A stretch of DNA of 35,412 nucleotides from a virus, in the IMG/VR virus record IMGVR_UViG_3300022562_001358, positions 1-35,412 of that record; one strand, 5' to 3'. Each line of letters opens with the position of its first letter. The stretch's first letter is position 1. Position numbers and translations under genes: made by a program. Shown in pieces: positions 15,536 to 23,352 of the stretch. A model generated the notes under the pieces. That model was not told the DNA's origin. It made no database searches and worked only from the letters and a program-made list of their open reading frames with translations.

Positions 15536-16823
15536 TCGAGCAAAGCTTCTGAAGCTCAAAGCTGCCGCGCGGTTGCGGGCGGAGCAGGAGCAGCAGCCCA
15601 AGTACCGCGGCACCTCGCCGTTCGGCGATGCCGTGACCGAGGGGTTCGGCGACGCTGCGTTGGGCCTTGTGAGTCCACCGGTTTACGGTGACGCGCTGGC
15701 GGCGGTCGATGCCGGCCTCCAGACCGGCGTTGCGAACGTCGGCAGCTTCCTGGGGTTTGGGAACGAGCCCGCGTCCTTTGCGGACACCTACGCGGACGCG
15801 CAGCAGCGGTGGCCGGCGAGCATGCTCCGGGCCGGCCCCCGGTTCACGACCAACAAGGCCGCTGCCGGCGTGGACTTTTTGAAGGCCCTCGCGCCCGGCG
15901 GCCAGTCGCCGATGGAGGCCTACGAAGGCACCCTGACCGACTTGAACCAGCAGAGTCAGTTGCGCGAGCAGCAGTACCCGATCAGGTCCTTGATCGGGGA
16001 CGCTGTCGGGCAGGGCATTGCCCTCGGCCTCGGACGCGCCCCGGCTGGCCCCAAGATAAAGTCGATCGAGGAATGGATTGCCAGATATCCGGCAGCGTTT
16101 GCCGAGAAGGGAACCATGCTCAAGGTCGTGGAGGACTTTTTGAACGCGCCATCGTTCCGCAAGGTCCTGCGAGGTGGGTTCCGCGCCGGAGAGGCTGGGA
16201 CAGAGGCAGCGGCGCTGAGTATCCTCAACAGCAGCGACCCGTCCGAAGCGATCCCGTTTGCTGTCGGCACTCAGGTAGCTGGTAGCGGGGTGTTGTCTAT
16301 GATGCAGGGCGCCAGGAGTATGGCAGCTAATTCACCAGGCCTGGCTTTCCTGGCGACGGCACTCGGGACGGCGTCCATAGCGCAGATAGTCAAGGATTTA
16401 ATCCCGGGCGGCGCGGATGATTTTAATGCGTCTGTCGAGTTCGGTTTTGAGAAAGTGTCGATGGCCCTTGGTCTCGGCATGATCGCTGGGCTTATAGGTG
16501 CCGGTCGGGTGCGCGGGGAGGGCTCTATCGCCAAGAACGCGCAAGAGATTGCCGATGCGGTAACCTCAATGCCAAGAACGGCTGTCATTGCCGGCGCGCG
16601 CGACCTGCTCGAGGCGCCGCCGGACAAGCAGGAGATGGTCTCGCAGACCTTCGACATCATTTTCTCGGACCCGTCCGCGCTGAATGAGCAGAACCTGAAA
16701 AAACTCAACAAGGCGCTGAAGGACGGCCAGTTCATCGCCGGCTTTGACTCGCTATGGCAGGACCCGCAGTTCGTGCAGCGCCTGTTCGCGCGCCGACCGC
16801 CGGAGCTCCCCGGTGGGCAGTAG
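15522..16823 (+). CDS. Hydrophobic ejection-type virion protein
   Basis: This 433-residue protein starts at the GTG at 15522. A basic N-terminal helix (KLLKLKAAARLRAEQEQQ) is followed by a glycine-rich region and several hydrophobic segments (DAVGQGIALGLGRAP, PGLAFLATALGTASIAQIV and ALGLGMIAGLIGAGRV) that could insert in membranes. Such amphipathic and hydrophobic stretches in a large virion protein just before the fibre genes recall the ejection proteins that form a conduit across the host envelope. There is no lytic transglycosylase motif, unlike T7 gp16. The function is inferred from context. Confidence 0.62.
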   Translation: MADDNRAKLLKLKAAARLRAEQEQQPKYRGTSPFGDAVTEGFGDAALGLVSPPVYGDALAAVDAGLQTGVANVGSFLGFGNEPASFADTYADAQQRWPASMLRAGPRFTTNKAAAGVDFLKALAPGGQSPMEAYEGTLTDLNQQSQLREQQYPIRSLIGDAVGQGIALGLGRAPAGPKIKSIEEWIARYPAAFAEKGTMLKVVEDFLNAPSFRKVLRGGFRAGEAGTEAAALSILNSSDPSEAIPFAVGTQVAGSGVLSMMQGARSMAANSPGLAFLATALGTASIAQIVKDLIPGGADDFNASVEFGFEKVSMALGLGMIAGLIGAGRVRGEGSIAKNAQEIADAVTSMPRTAVIAGARDLLEAPPDKQEMVSQTFDIIFSDPSALNEQNLKKLNKALKDGQFIAGFDSLWQDPQFVQRLFARRPPELPGGQ

Positions 16824-17577
16824 GGAGCAGTACCAGGTCCAAGGAGCAAACCTGGACGATTTCAGGGTTTCGCTCAACTTTACGCTGCAGAAACTCTCCG
16901 ACCGCCTTGACTCGATCGAGGGGATACGCGGCGTCTACCGTCGCGAGTTCGAGCTCAAAGAACTGACCAGGAATGACAACCGGCCCGACGTCAGCGACGG
17001 CGACCTGTTCAAGACGTTCAACACGCAACCGACGACGATCCTGGACCTGGTCGGTGGGTTCAACGGTCACAAGATCTGGATACTGGTCAACGACGCGAAC
17101 ACGACACTCGACTTCGCGAGCGGCAATATCAGGGAGCGCACCGGGACGCTGTCATCGTGGACGGCCTCAAGAACGCACCTGGTGTCGGCCTTCTACGCGG
17201 ATTCGCTCTGGTACTGCGAGTTCTGGGATTTCGAGATTACCGACCCGGTGACCGGCGAAACGTCCGGCGGCACCTCGTCAAAGTGGGAGTTCGTAGACAT
17301 AACCGGCAACTACACGCTGACCGCGGACGATGTCGGGAAAATCATTCGCTCGAGTACCGCGTCCGCGCATACGGTGACGGTCCCGGTCTCGATAATGGCG
17401 GAGGGCGACCAGGTCGTGTTCTACCAGAAGGGCGCCGGGCAGATGACCCTGGCCGCCGGCAGTGGGTTCACGATCAACACGCCGTCGACGCTGACAGTCA
17501 ACGAGCAGTACGGAACCGTGACGCTGATTGCTGAGTCCTCGAGCGAAGGGGTCATCGCCGGCAGGATGACGCCGTGA
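16813..17577 (+). CDS. Tail fibre-like protein with shared beta module
   Basis: The GTG at 16813 has GGAG seven bases upstream and gives 254 residues; the open frame to its left lies inside the previous gene. An N-terminal coiled coil (FRVSLNFTLQKLSDRLDSIE) could be a trimeric anchor. Residues about 75-135 form a beta module with LVNDANTTLDFASGN that recurs at the C-terminus of the tailspike at 18365. The last 80 residues contain TLTADDVGKIIRSSTASAHT and an all-beta pattern typical of fibre or receptor-binding tips (QGAGQMTLAAGSG-like). It probably joins tail hub and fibre, but which end binds the virion is not shown. Confidence 0.72.
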   Translation: MGSREQYQVQGANLDDFRVSLNFTLQKLSDRLDSIEGIRGVYRREFELKELTRNDNRPDVSDGDLFKTFNTQPTTILDLVGGFNGHKIWILVNDANTTLDFASGNIRERTGTLSSWTASRTHLVSAFYADSLWYCEFWDFEITDPVTGETSGGTSSKWEFVDITGNYTLTADDVGKIIRSSTASAHTVTVPVSIMAEGDQVVFYQKGAGQMTLAAGSGFTINTPSTLTVNEQYGTVTLIAESSSEGVIAGRMTP

Positions 17578-18341
17578 TGCTGTCGCTGCCGCCATCGCTC
17601 CTGGACCCGGTATTCGGTGCTACCGGGGGCTATGTTTTCTCAAACGCCGGAACTCTGCTGTCTCTTGGCCCCGATTATACATTCGCGGAGCCGATACCAA
17701 TGGCAACACGATCCGCTGGCGATTTGTTGGTTGCCATCGCAGGTACTCACGGTGATGCAGATGAACCCCTTGGGGTGTTCTATGAGGCGTTTCCTGATAC
17801 AAATTGGAGCACCATTCTGACTTCCGCGACGTCTACATTTTCCGGCTTAGACGTTGTCATGGAGATGCGCGCCAGGATAGCAACCGGGGATTCATCAGAC
17901 ACGACGGCGTGGCTTCTCGGTACGGCGAGGCGGCGTTTTGCTCAGATGTGCTGCTTTACAGGAGCGGTCCCGGCAAGCATGACCGGGATAATAACCAACA
18001 ATTCAAACGCCGAGACAGTCTCAACAACGACCCTCCCCGGAAGCAACATTGTATCGCCCGGCTTAACGCATACGCTCGCCATTCAAGCCTCCAGCAGGAG
18101 CATGAGCCAGGCTGATGACGGGATAGTTGTTAGTGGAGCAAAGTCTGGGTTTACGATCATCGGGCAAGATCACGCTGATGCCTACGACTCGTTCAGCAAG
18201 TCTGTCCTGGCCGTATGGGGGTATGCGATACGACCAACCAGCGTCGATCTTGGCAGTGGCGGGTGGACGATGAGCGGAACCCCTGGCGCTGACAGGGCGT
18301 TTGATATGTACGCAAACCTCAAGAGCACAGATAGTGCATAA
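17574..18341 (+). CDS. Beta-rich surface protein, unknown
   Basis: This 255-residue protein starts at GTG 17574 or ATG 17577, overlapping the previous stop. It is rich in Ser, Thr, Ala and Gly with alternating strands (SAGDLLVAIAGTHGDADE, VVMEMRARIATGDSSDTTAW, RRFAQMCCFTGAVPASM), like a jelly-roll module found in tail accessory or capsid surface proteins. I do not recognise a family. Its codon choice looks less GC-biased than its neighbours (more A- and T-ending codons, by eye), which may mean recent exchange, common in receptor-binding regions. A gap of 23 bases precedes the tailspike gene. Confidence 0.65.
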   Translation: MMLSLPPSLLDPVFGATGGYVFSNAGTLLSLGPDYTFAEPIPMATRSAGDLLVAIAGTHGDADEPLGVFYEAFPDTNWSTILTSATSTFSGLDVVMEMRARIATGDSSDTTAWLLGTARRRFAQMCCFTGAVPASMTGIITNNSNAETVSTTTLPGSNIVSPGLTHTLAIQASSRSMSQADDGIVVSGAKSGFTIIGQDHADAYDSFSKSVLAVWGYAIRPTSVDLGSGGWTMSGTPGADRAFDMYANLKSTDSA

Positions 18342-18364
18342 ATTCAGTAACCGGGACTCATAAA

Positions 18365-20269
18365 ATGGCAACGATAGTACGAGGAAAAATTCTCCGCAGT
18401 GACCTGGCCGGCTACGACGGCAAGACGGTCACCGCGACGCGCGTTGATTCGACTGGCGGGACAGTCACCGGGCTTGTGCCTGACTACGAGGTTGATGCGC
18501 TGGCGCTGTACGGCTTATCTGCTAACAGGACCGTAGGCACACTCAATTCTGCGATTACGAATATAGGCTCCTCGAACGCGACGATCGTTCTCGCGCCCGG
18601 GACATGGACCATCGACTCGAACGTCACGATCCCGTCGAACATCAATATCCGTTTGCCGGCTGGCGCCCAGGTCAGCGTCGATAACGGAATCACTCTGACG
18701 ATCGCCGGCCAGGTTTTTGCGGATGTTCCGACCGATCTTTACATCGGTGCTGGCACGGTTACTGTTTCCGACGAGGGGTCGCATGCCGGCATATGGTACA
18801 AGTCGGCCGCGGAGGCCTCGGCCTCAGTAAGCCCGACCGACATGACATTCCCGGTCGGAGATGTGCGGCGATATGGCGCCGACCCGACCGGCTCTGCTAG
18901 TTCTCAGACTGCTTTCGAAACGGCACTATCCTCTGCCGGGTCGTGGAAGGTGTATGTGCCAAACGGGACGTACACGCTAACCGCGACAATAAACATAAAC
19001 AACAAGCAGGAGATTGAGGGCGAGTCCAGCGAGGGCGCAATACTATCTGCCTCCGGTCTCACGGGTGCCATGTTCAGCATCGACCCCGGTGCTGTATCGA
19101 CGCAGTTCCGTGGCATACGCATACGCAATCTTGGGTTCCAGGTTGCCAGCGGAAGCGGCACGACGCACTTCATAGACTTCGTTGGGCATGTTACGTATTA
19201 CGCCACCGACGTAGAGTTTTCGGACCTTGATTTCTCCGGGGCTGGTACGGTCACGCGGGCCTGCATCGAGATAGAGAATACCTGGGAGTCTCGGTTTGAG
19301 AAGTTGAGCTTCCGGGCGACCGCCAGCATAGCCTACATACTGGTCAATAGCACCGTCAGTGCGGGTGGGTGTAATGGCGTCCAGTTCAGTGACATCTACT
19401 CCACGGATACAGGATCGACGCCCTACGGCATCCTCGTCATGCGGAAGTCTACGGGGGTGGTTCACCAGGGCATAACCTTTACGAACTGCACCCTGCAGGG
19501 TCATACCGTGGGTCTGTGGCTTGCTGATGTTACCTCTGCCCAGGTCATAGGGTTCTGGGGCGAGGCGAACTCGACCAGCGTACAGGTTGGCGATTACAAC
19601 AAGACTTCCATAGACGGGGAAACAGCGTACCGAGCCGGTGATTACGTCAGCATTATCGGTGGGTATTTTGAAATAGACCAGAGCGGCGACATAGGCATAC
19701 GGGCCGACCTTGCCAAGCATCTTGTCATCCAGAACGCATCCCTTTACAGGCTCACGGCGGGTAATTGGATCGAGCTAGGCAGGGTTGCCAACGCCATGAT
19801 AATCGGCAGCGGCGATGTGACTGCCGGGGATCTTATTGACCAGATAGGATTCAACGCATCCTACACCTCCACCAACGAGTGCATCCTGGTGGACATGGGC
19901 ACTCAGGACAGCTCTATCGTCCAGACCACATCCCCGTCGATTCGCCTGTTTAACGACACGGGAAGCTGGCCCATTGGCCTGCATAAGTTCATCACCTTCG
20001 TGGCGAACGACGCAACCCCGTCTGTGGACGGTGGGATCAACTTCAAGACCGCGAACTCATCCCCCACGACGATTACGGATTTCGACGGCGGGAGGAATGG
20101 GCAGGTAATAACGGTTGTCATCAATGACGCGAACACGACCATAGACTTCACGGCGTCCGGGTTAAAGGGCAACGCTGGCGCTGACTGGACGCCCACGACC
20201 GGCGACCATATGACCTGCGTGTACGACGGTACGGACTGGTTTTGCAGAATATCGGACAATACAGCGTGA
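18365..20269 (+). CDS. Tailspike with pectate-lyase-like beta-helix
   Basis: This 634-residue protein is the likely receptor-binding or depolymerising tailspike. Residues 1-150 carry an N-terminal beta region possibly docking to the tail. At about 160, VRRYGADPTGSASSQTAFET followed by KVYVPNGTYTLTATI is the characteristic opening of the Pectate_lyase_3/beta-helix superfamily. The next 350 residues show repeated short strands with Gly, Asn and Ser turns (RGIRIRNLGFQV, DVEFSDLDFSG, VQFSDIYSTDTG, GITFTNCTLQGHT, VSIIGGYFEIDQ) as in a right-handed beta-helix. The final about 60 residues share a module with the fibre gene at 16813 (VINDANTTIDF). An enzymatic activity against host polysaccharide is plausible but no catalytic residues can be assigned. 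Confidence 0.88.
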   Translation: MATIVRGKILRSDLAGYDGKTVTATRVDSTGGTVTGLVPDYEVDALALYGLSANRTVGTLNSAITNIGSSNATIVLAPGTWTIDSNVTIPSNINIRLPAGAQVSVDNGITLTIAGQVFADVPTDLYIGAGTVTVSDEGSHAGIWYKSAAEASASVSPTDMTFPVGDVRRYGADPTGSASSQTAFETALSSAGSWKVYVPNGTYTLTATININNKQEIEGESSEGAILSASGLTGAMFSIDPGAVSTQFRGIRIRNLGFQVASGSGTTHFIDFVGHVTYYATDVEFSDLDFSGAGTVTRACIEIENTWESRFEKLSFRATASIAYILVNSTVSAGGCNGVQFSDIYSTDTGSTPYGILVMRKSTGVVHQGITFTNCTLQGHTVGLWLADVTSAQVIGFWGEANSTSVQVGDYNKTSIDGETAYRAGDYVSIIGGYFEIDQSGDIGIRADLAKHLVIQNASLYRLTAGNWIELGRVANAMIIGSGDVTAGDLIDQIGFNASYTSTNECILVDMGTQDSSIVQTTSPSIRLFNDTGSWPIGLHKFITFVANDATPSVDGGINFKTANSSPTTITDFDGGRNGQVITVVINDANTTIDFTASGLKGNAGADWTPTTGDHMTCVYDGTDWFCRISDNTA

Positions 20270-20742
20270 TGACGACCATACGCCTGGGCAAGAACTTCAC
20301 CCTCGAGGAGTTCCTGGTCTCGGAGACCGCCGAGCGGCACGGCATCGACATGACCCCGCCGCAGTGGGTTATCGACAACCTGGCGACCCTGGTCGAAACG
20401 TGCCTCCAGCCGCTACGAGATGACGTAGGACGGCCGATCCACGTTACCAGCGGCTACCGGCCAAGGGCGCTGAATACGCTCATAGGAGGGTCCTCTAAAT
20501 CGGCCCATATGGACGGCCGGGCGGCAGATTTTAGGGTGGATGGCATGACCCCCCTGGATGTATGCTTACGGGCTAGTGACCTCAGACTGCCGGCAGACCA
20601 GATAATCCATGAGTTCGGCCGCTGGGTTCACCTCGGGATCGCCCCGGAGCCTCGTGGCGAGCTCCTCACGGCATATCACGACGGCCGGACCAAGTATCGG
20701 TTTGGACTGTTTTCAATGGACGAGGTGAGAAATGTTGGGTGA
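20269..20742 (+). CDS. M15 peptidase endolysin
   Basis: This 157-residue protein is likely the peptidoglycan endopeptidase for lysis. The ATG at 20269 overlaps the tailspike stop codon (TGATG); an in-frame TTG at 20242 is less likely. VTSGYRPRALN at 59-69 and SKSAHMDGRAADFRV at 76-90 supply the M15 zinc ligands H80 and D87. IIHEFGRWVHLGI at 112-124 supplies the catalytic acid candidate E115 and the third ligand H121. All expected residues are present. The family cleaves L-Ala-D-Glu or D-Ala-type bonds in peptide stems; which one is not readable. No signal peptide is visible, so release needs the holin encoded next. Confidence 0.92.
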   Translation: MTTIRLGKNFTLEEFLVSETAERHGIDMTPPQWVIDNLATLVETCLQPLRDDVGRPIHVTSGYRPRALNTLIGGSSKSAHMDGRAADFRVDGMTPLDVCLRASDLRLPADQIIHEFGRWVHLGIAPEPRGELLTAYHDGRTKYRFGLFSMDEVRNVG

Positions 20743-21151
20743 TCTAGTCAAGGGCTTAATTAGCCCAATCATTGGCCCGCTGATTGACCGAATCCCGGAC
20801 CCGAACGAGCGGGCCAGGGCCAAAGAGGCTGCCGAGGTCCAGATGATTGCCGCGATGACCGGCCTGGTCGAGGGGCAGCTGGAGATCAACAAGGCCGAGG
20901 CGCAGCATGGAAGTATTTTTGTGGCTGGGTGGCGACCCGGGATCGGATGGATTTGTGGTGGTGCCCTCGCGTGGAATTTTATTGTACAGCCGATTGTCTC
21001 TTGGGGCGCCTTCATCGTCGGAATCGATCTGGCTGGAATGCCTGCGCTTGACACGAATGAACTCACGACTATTTTGCTCGGAATGCTTGGGCTGGGTGGA
21101 CTTCGCACCTACGAGAAAAGCGTCGGGGTTGCCCGAGGCAAGCTGAAATGA
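20732..21151 (+). CDS. Three-helix holin (3TM type)
   Basis: This 139-residue protein has GAGGTGAG upstream and overlaps the endolysin end by 11 bases. An amphipathic N-terminal helix (VKGLISPIIGPLIDRIPD) and an acidic linker precede RPGIGWICGGALAWNFIV and QPIVSWGAFIVGIDLAG, two membrane segments, and TTILLGMLGLGGLRTYEKSV, a third one ending in a motif typical of 3TM holins. Such proteins form membrane lesions that let the endolysin out at a set time. Position beside the M15 peptidase supports the role. It overlaps the next gene by ATGA. Confidence 0.9.
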   Translation: MLGDLVKGLISPIIGPLIDRIPDPNERARAKEAAEVQMIAAMTGLVEGQLEINKAEAQHGSIFVAGWRPGIGWICGGALAWNFIVQPIVSWGAFIVGIDLAGMPALDTNELTTILLGMLGLGGLRTYEKSVGVARGKLK

Positions 21152-21438
21152 CCATCAACAAGGAGGCGCTGAATCTTGGCCTGATCTGGACCGCAATCAC
21201 GACGACCGTGACTGCCGTCCTTTTTGCGTTCAATACGTTTGCGACGGCCGAGGAGGTCGAGCGCGAAGTCGGCGAATTGAAGCTTGATATCTGGTATGGA
21301 CAATACTACGACCGCCTGGACGATTACGACGAGGCGCTAGCCGAGGGTAACGAGGAACTGGCTCGGGAGTACGAACGCAGGCTCGAGCAGCTTGCCGCGA
21401 AAATTTGCAAGGCCGATCCTGAGTGGGAACGGTGTTAG
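21148..21438 (+). CDS. Small membrane protein with coiled coil, lysis cluster
   Basis: This 96-residue protein has one N-terminal membrane segment (LGLIWTAITTTVTAVLFAF) then a strongly charged helix (EEVEREVGELKLDIWYGQYY followed by EELAREYERRLEQLAAKI) likely to be a coiled coil. Its C-terminus has two cysteines. An N-in membrane anchor with a periplasmic coiled coil is the plan of inner-membrane spanins, and the position after the holin fits, but no outer-membrane lipoprotein partner is visible nearby. An antiholin is the alternative. It overlaps the following gene by 16 bases if that starts at 21423. Confidence 0.68.
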   Translation: MTINKEALNLGLIWTAITTTVTAVLFAFNTFATAEEVEREVGELKLDIWYGQYYDRLDDYDEALAEGNEELAREYERRLEQLAAKICKADPEWERC

Positions 21439-21737
21439 ACATGACCCCGGTCAAGCAAAAAGAAACCTGGCACTTGGATAAAAGAGTCCCGCTCGTCCTC
21501 ATATTCACAATTGTCGCCCAGACGTTTTATATAACGTGGGTGGCATCGCAGGCTGCCGAAAAGATCGAGCAGACCATCAGCCGGGTAACGATCATCGAGG
21601 CGACGCTTGATGCGGAGCGGCGAGAGCGTATTGCCAACACAACGGCGATAGCGGTCATTGCGGAGAACCTTCGCCACATGTCGCTAACGATGGGCAGGAT
21701 CGAGGAAGCGGTGAAATCGCAGAACGGCGGCGATTAG
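21423..21737 (+). CDS. Small membrane protein, second in lysis cluster
   Basis: This protein is 104 residues from GTG 21423, or 98 from ATG 21441; no ribosome-binding site settles the choice. After a short polar N-terminus comes a membrane segment (RVPLVLIFTIVAQTFYITWV), then a helical, Glu/Ile-rich region (AAEKIEQTISRVTIIEATLD and beyond) that can form a coiled coil with a basic/acidic pattern. This shape resembles the previous gene, so both may act in host envelope disruption. Its stop is 14 bases from the end of the convergent minus-strand gene, with no clear terminator between. Confidence 0.65.
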   Translation: MGTVLDMTPVKQKETWHLDKRVPLVLIFTIVAQTFYITWVASQAAEKIEQTISRVTIIEATLDAERRERIANTTAIAVIAENLRHMSLTMGRIEEAVKSQNGGD

Positions 21738-21751
21738 TCACGCCTGTTCAT

Positions 21752-22183
21752 TTACGGATATTCGCCGTCCTGGGTGATAAGCACCCAGCCGCGCGCCTCC
21801 AACTCCTGCTCGGCAAAATCCATGATCCCGGCGCTACAGGTCGGGCAGAAAGCCACCGGCAGGATGCCGATATCCCCTGCGCGCCCGCCCTCCGCCTCGA
21901 TGTCGAACGGCCGGTCACAGACCGTACAGATCAAAATGGTGGTATCCGTCACACATCCTCCCCGTTCAATAGGCACTCCCCGCAGCCGCTCTATCTCTGC
22001 ATCTTTGGCGTTGCTGATCTCTTTCAGGGTCGCAAGCTGCTGATCCCTATGCCGACAACAAGCCGCCAGCCGCTCTATCTCTGCCTGCTGCTCGCGGAGG
22101 GCTATGATTGCCTCGCCTCGCGCATAGATATTTTCACGATCCCGAAGCCGCTCGATCAGTTCCTCGATCTGCTGTGCGTTCAT
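21752..22183 (-). CDS. Coiled-coil protein with zinc-binding end
   Basis: This 143-residue protein has a textbook GGAGGTGA ribosome-binding site. The first 70 residues form a long Glu/Arg/Leu coiled-coil candidate (IEELIERLRDRENIYARGEA and QQAEIERLAACCRHRDQQLA). The C-terminal half has CTVC and, 28 residues on, CPTC, two CxxC pairs suited to one zinc ion. It is the last gene of the leftward recombination operon and overlaps the gene before it by ATGA. No family is recognised; coiled-coil plus zinc suggests DNA- or protein-binding, but this is only an inference. Confidence 0.72.
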   Translation of the reverse strand: MNAQQIEELIERLRDRENIYARGEAIIALREQQAEIERLAACCRHRDQQLATLKEISNAKDAEIERLRGVPIERGGCVTDTTILICTVCDRPFDIEAEGGRAGDIGILPVAFCPTCSAGIMDFAEQELEARGWVLITQDGEYP

Positions 22184-22425
22184 TCGATCACCTCCAGTGC
22201 GGCGCGGGCGTAGTCGCCTATCTTGTAATCGACGCTTTTTCCGTCCATGACGTTATAAATGACGCCGCAGTATTTCCCGCGATGATTACGCATCCACTCC
22301 AACACCGCATAATCGTCGTTCGCGTCGGTGAAGGGGTCGAATGGCTTCCCGTCCTCTGTCCTGACCGGGTATATATTCATCGCCTCCGCGAGGACGATTA
22401 TGCGGTATTTGAGTGCTCCATTCAT
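22180..22425 (-). CDS. Small hypothetical protein
   Basis: This 81-residue protein starts at the ATG with its first base at 22425, preceded by GGGGGA; a GTG six bases earlier is in frame but badly placed. It is a mixed alpha/beta sequence with several Asp and Tyr residues (KYRIIVLAEAMNIYPVRTED, FDPFTDANDDYAVLEWMRNH). No motif or family is recognised. It overlaps both neighbours by a few bases, so it is co-translated in the leftward operon. Confidence 0.6.
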   Translation of the reverse strand: MNGALKYRIIVLAEAMNIYPVRTEDGKPFDPFTDANDDYAVLEWMRNHRGKYCGVIYNVMDGKSVDYKIGDYARAALEVIE

Positions 22426-22619
22426 TCGCACTCCCCCTTGCCGCAGGCGTCCGCGTACCAGTGTGATGCCGGCGGGCGAAGCTCGGTCAGTGACTTCACC
22501 GGCTGCCGCACCCGGGCCTGGGGCTCGCCGATCACCAGCGGGCCGAGCATCAGTATCGATAGCGCGATCAGCGCGGCGATGGCGACCTCCAGCGGGTCTC
22601 GACGCTTGTGCCTGGTCAT
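22422..22619 (-). CDS. Small single-pass membrane protein
   Basis: This 65-residue protein starts at the ATG with its first base at 22619, with AGGTGA upstream. A basic N-terminus (TRHKRRDP) precedes one hydrophobic helix (LEVAIAALIALSILMLGPLV) and a polar tail with two cysteines near the end. This orientation places the N-terminus in the cytoplasm. No family is recognised. In a recombination operon such a membrane protein might act in superinfection exclusion or nuclease control, which is speculation. Confidence 0.62.
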   Translation of the reverse strand: MTRHKRRDPLEVAIAALIALSILMLGPLVIGEPQARVRQPVKSLTELRPPASHWYADACGKGECE

Positions 22620-22765
22620 TTCTTGTTCACCTGTCGGGTATGCGGGCTCTTGGTCGGCGGGATGTGGAATCGCCAGTCCTTCATGTACTGCTCGATGCGC
22701 CGTTCCGACCAGCCCCGGTTTCGGAGTTGGCGCCGTTTCCAGTCCTCGATTGACGGGCTAGTCAT
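22616..22765 (-). CDS. RGWS-motif small protein A
   Basis: This is a 49-residue gene whose ATG overlaps the exonuclease stop codon by ATGA and has AGGA seven bases upstream. A longer open frame continuing into the exonuclease gene is only its shadow. Its basic helical core LRNRGWSERRIEQYMKDW has nearly the same motif as the 52-residue protein at 24027 (ARGWSDAKIKAYMRGW): R-G-W-S-x3-I-x2-Y-M-[KR]-x-W. The helix-turn-helix-like rhythm and net positive charge hint at DNA or RNA binding. No known family is recognised. The gene was inferred from overlap, ribosome-binding site and motif conservation within the window. Confidence 0.62.
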   Translation of the reverse strand: MTSPSIEDWKRRQLRNRGWSERRIEQYMKDWRFHIPPTKSPHTRQVNKK

Positions 22766-23352
22766 GCCAGTATCCTGGATTTGGTCTCCTCGTACCGCTG
22801 CACGAACTCCGCGAGCGCGGCACCGACCTTTTCCGTGTAATCGTCGCGCAGCACCCGGATCAGGAACGGATTGAAGGCCGGGTGGTAGGACACGAAGTCC
22901 ATCCACTCCCGCTCGCCGACCCAGAGTCCCATGTGGCATTGAGGCCGGTACTCGTCGGGCAGTTCGCCGGCCATGAGGTATTTTACGTGCGTCGACCCCT
23001 TCGGGCACTTGAACTCGACCGCCCCGTCGTCGCCGACCAGTCCATCCGGGCTCCAGCCGGCGCCGTGGTTCAGCACCAGGCCGACCTGCCGGACCTCCTG
23101 CCCAGTTCGGAACTCGTACCAGTCGCGGGCCTCGGACTCGTACAGGATGCCGCGCTCCATCCAGTACGACCGGGTCTGCTCGTCGCCGGCCTCGACGGTC
23201 TCCGCGATCAGTTCTGCAATGTACGCGTCGACCTGCGAGGACAGCTTGCCGGTTTTCGGCGTGATTATTTTCGACGCTGCCGAGGCGGTCGGGATGCCAA
23301 GACGGGCCTGGAACCACTCGGGTTCGCCCTGCGGGATTTCAAGAATTTCCAC
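22762..23352 (-). CDS. YqaJ/lambda-type exonuclease
   Basis: This 196-residue protein is the likely 5'-3' double-strand exonuclease of a two-component recombination system. The start is the GTG whose first base is 23352, with GGAG seven bases upstream; the frame extends further but with no better site. Family features: GEPEWFQARLGIPTASAASK opens the protein (arginine 17 and serine 24 are the conserved pattern). GILYESEARDWYEFRTG follows with acidic residues 72-74, and WSPDGLVGDDGAVEFKCPKG carries PD at 102-103 and E113-x-K115. These are the PD-(D/E)xK metal residues. It overlaps the ERF gene and partners with it functionally: it chews ends so that the annealing protein can pair the exposed strands. 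Confidence 0.92.
   Translation of the reverse strand: MEILEIPQGEPEWFQARLGIPTASAASKIITPKTGKLSSQVDAYIAELIAETVEAGDEQTRSYWMERGILYESEARDWYEFRTGQEVRQVGLVLNHGAGWSPDGLVGDDGAVEFKCPKGSTHVKYLMAGELPDEYRPQCHMGLWVGEREWMDFVSYHPAFNPFLIRVLRDDYTEKVGAALAEFVQRYEETKSRILA

Noticed and set aside
15522-16823. Lytic transglycosylase domain in the ejection-type protein
   Set aside because: No E-S-x-G-type catalytic motif or lysozyme-like pattern is visible, only hydrophobic helices.
22616-23317. Minus-strand frame of 233 codons across the exonuclease gene
   Set aside because: Only the last 49 codons are kept as the RGWS small gene; the upstream part is out of frame with the exonuclease and has shadow-like Arg/Pro composition.
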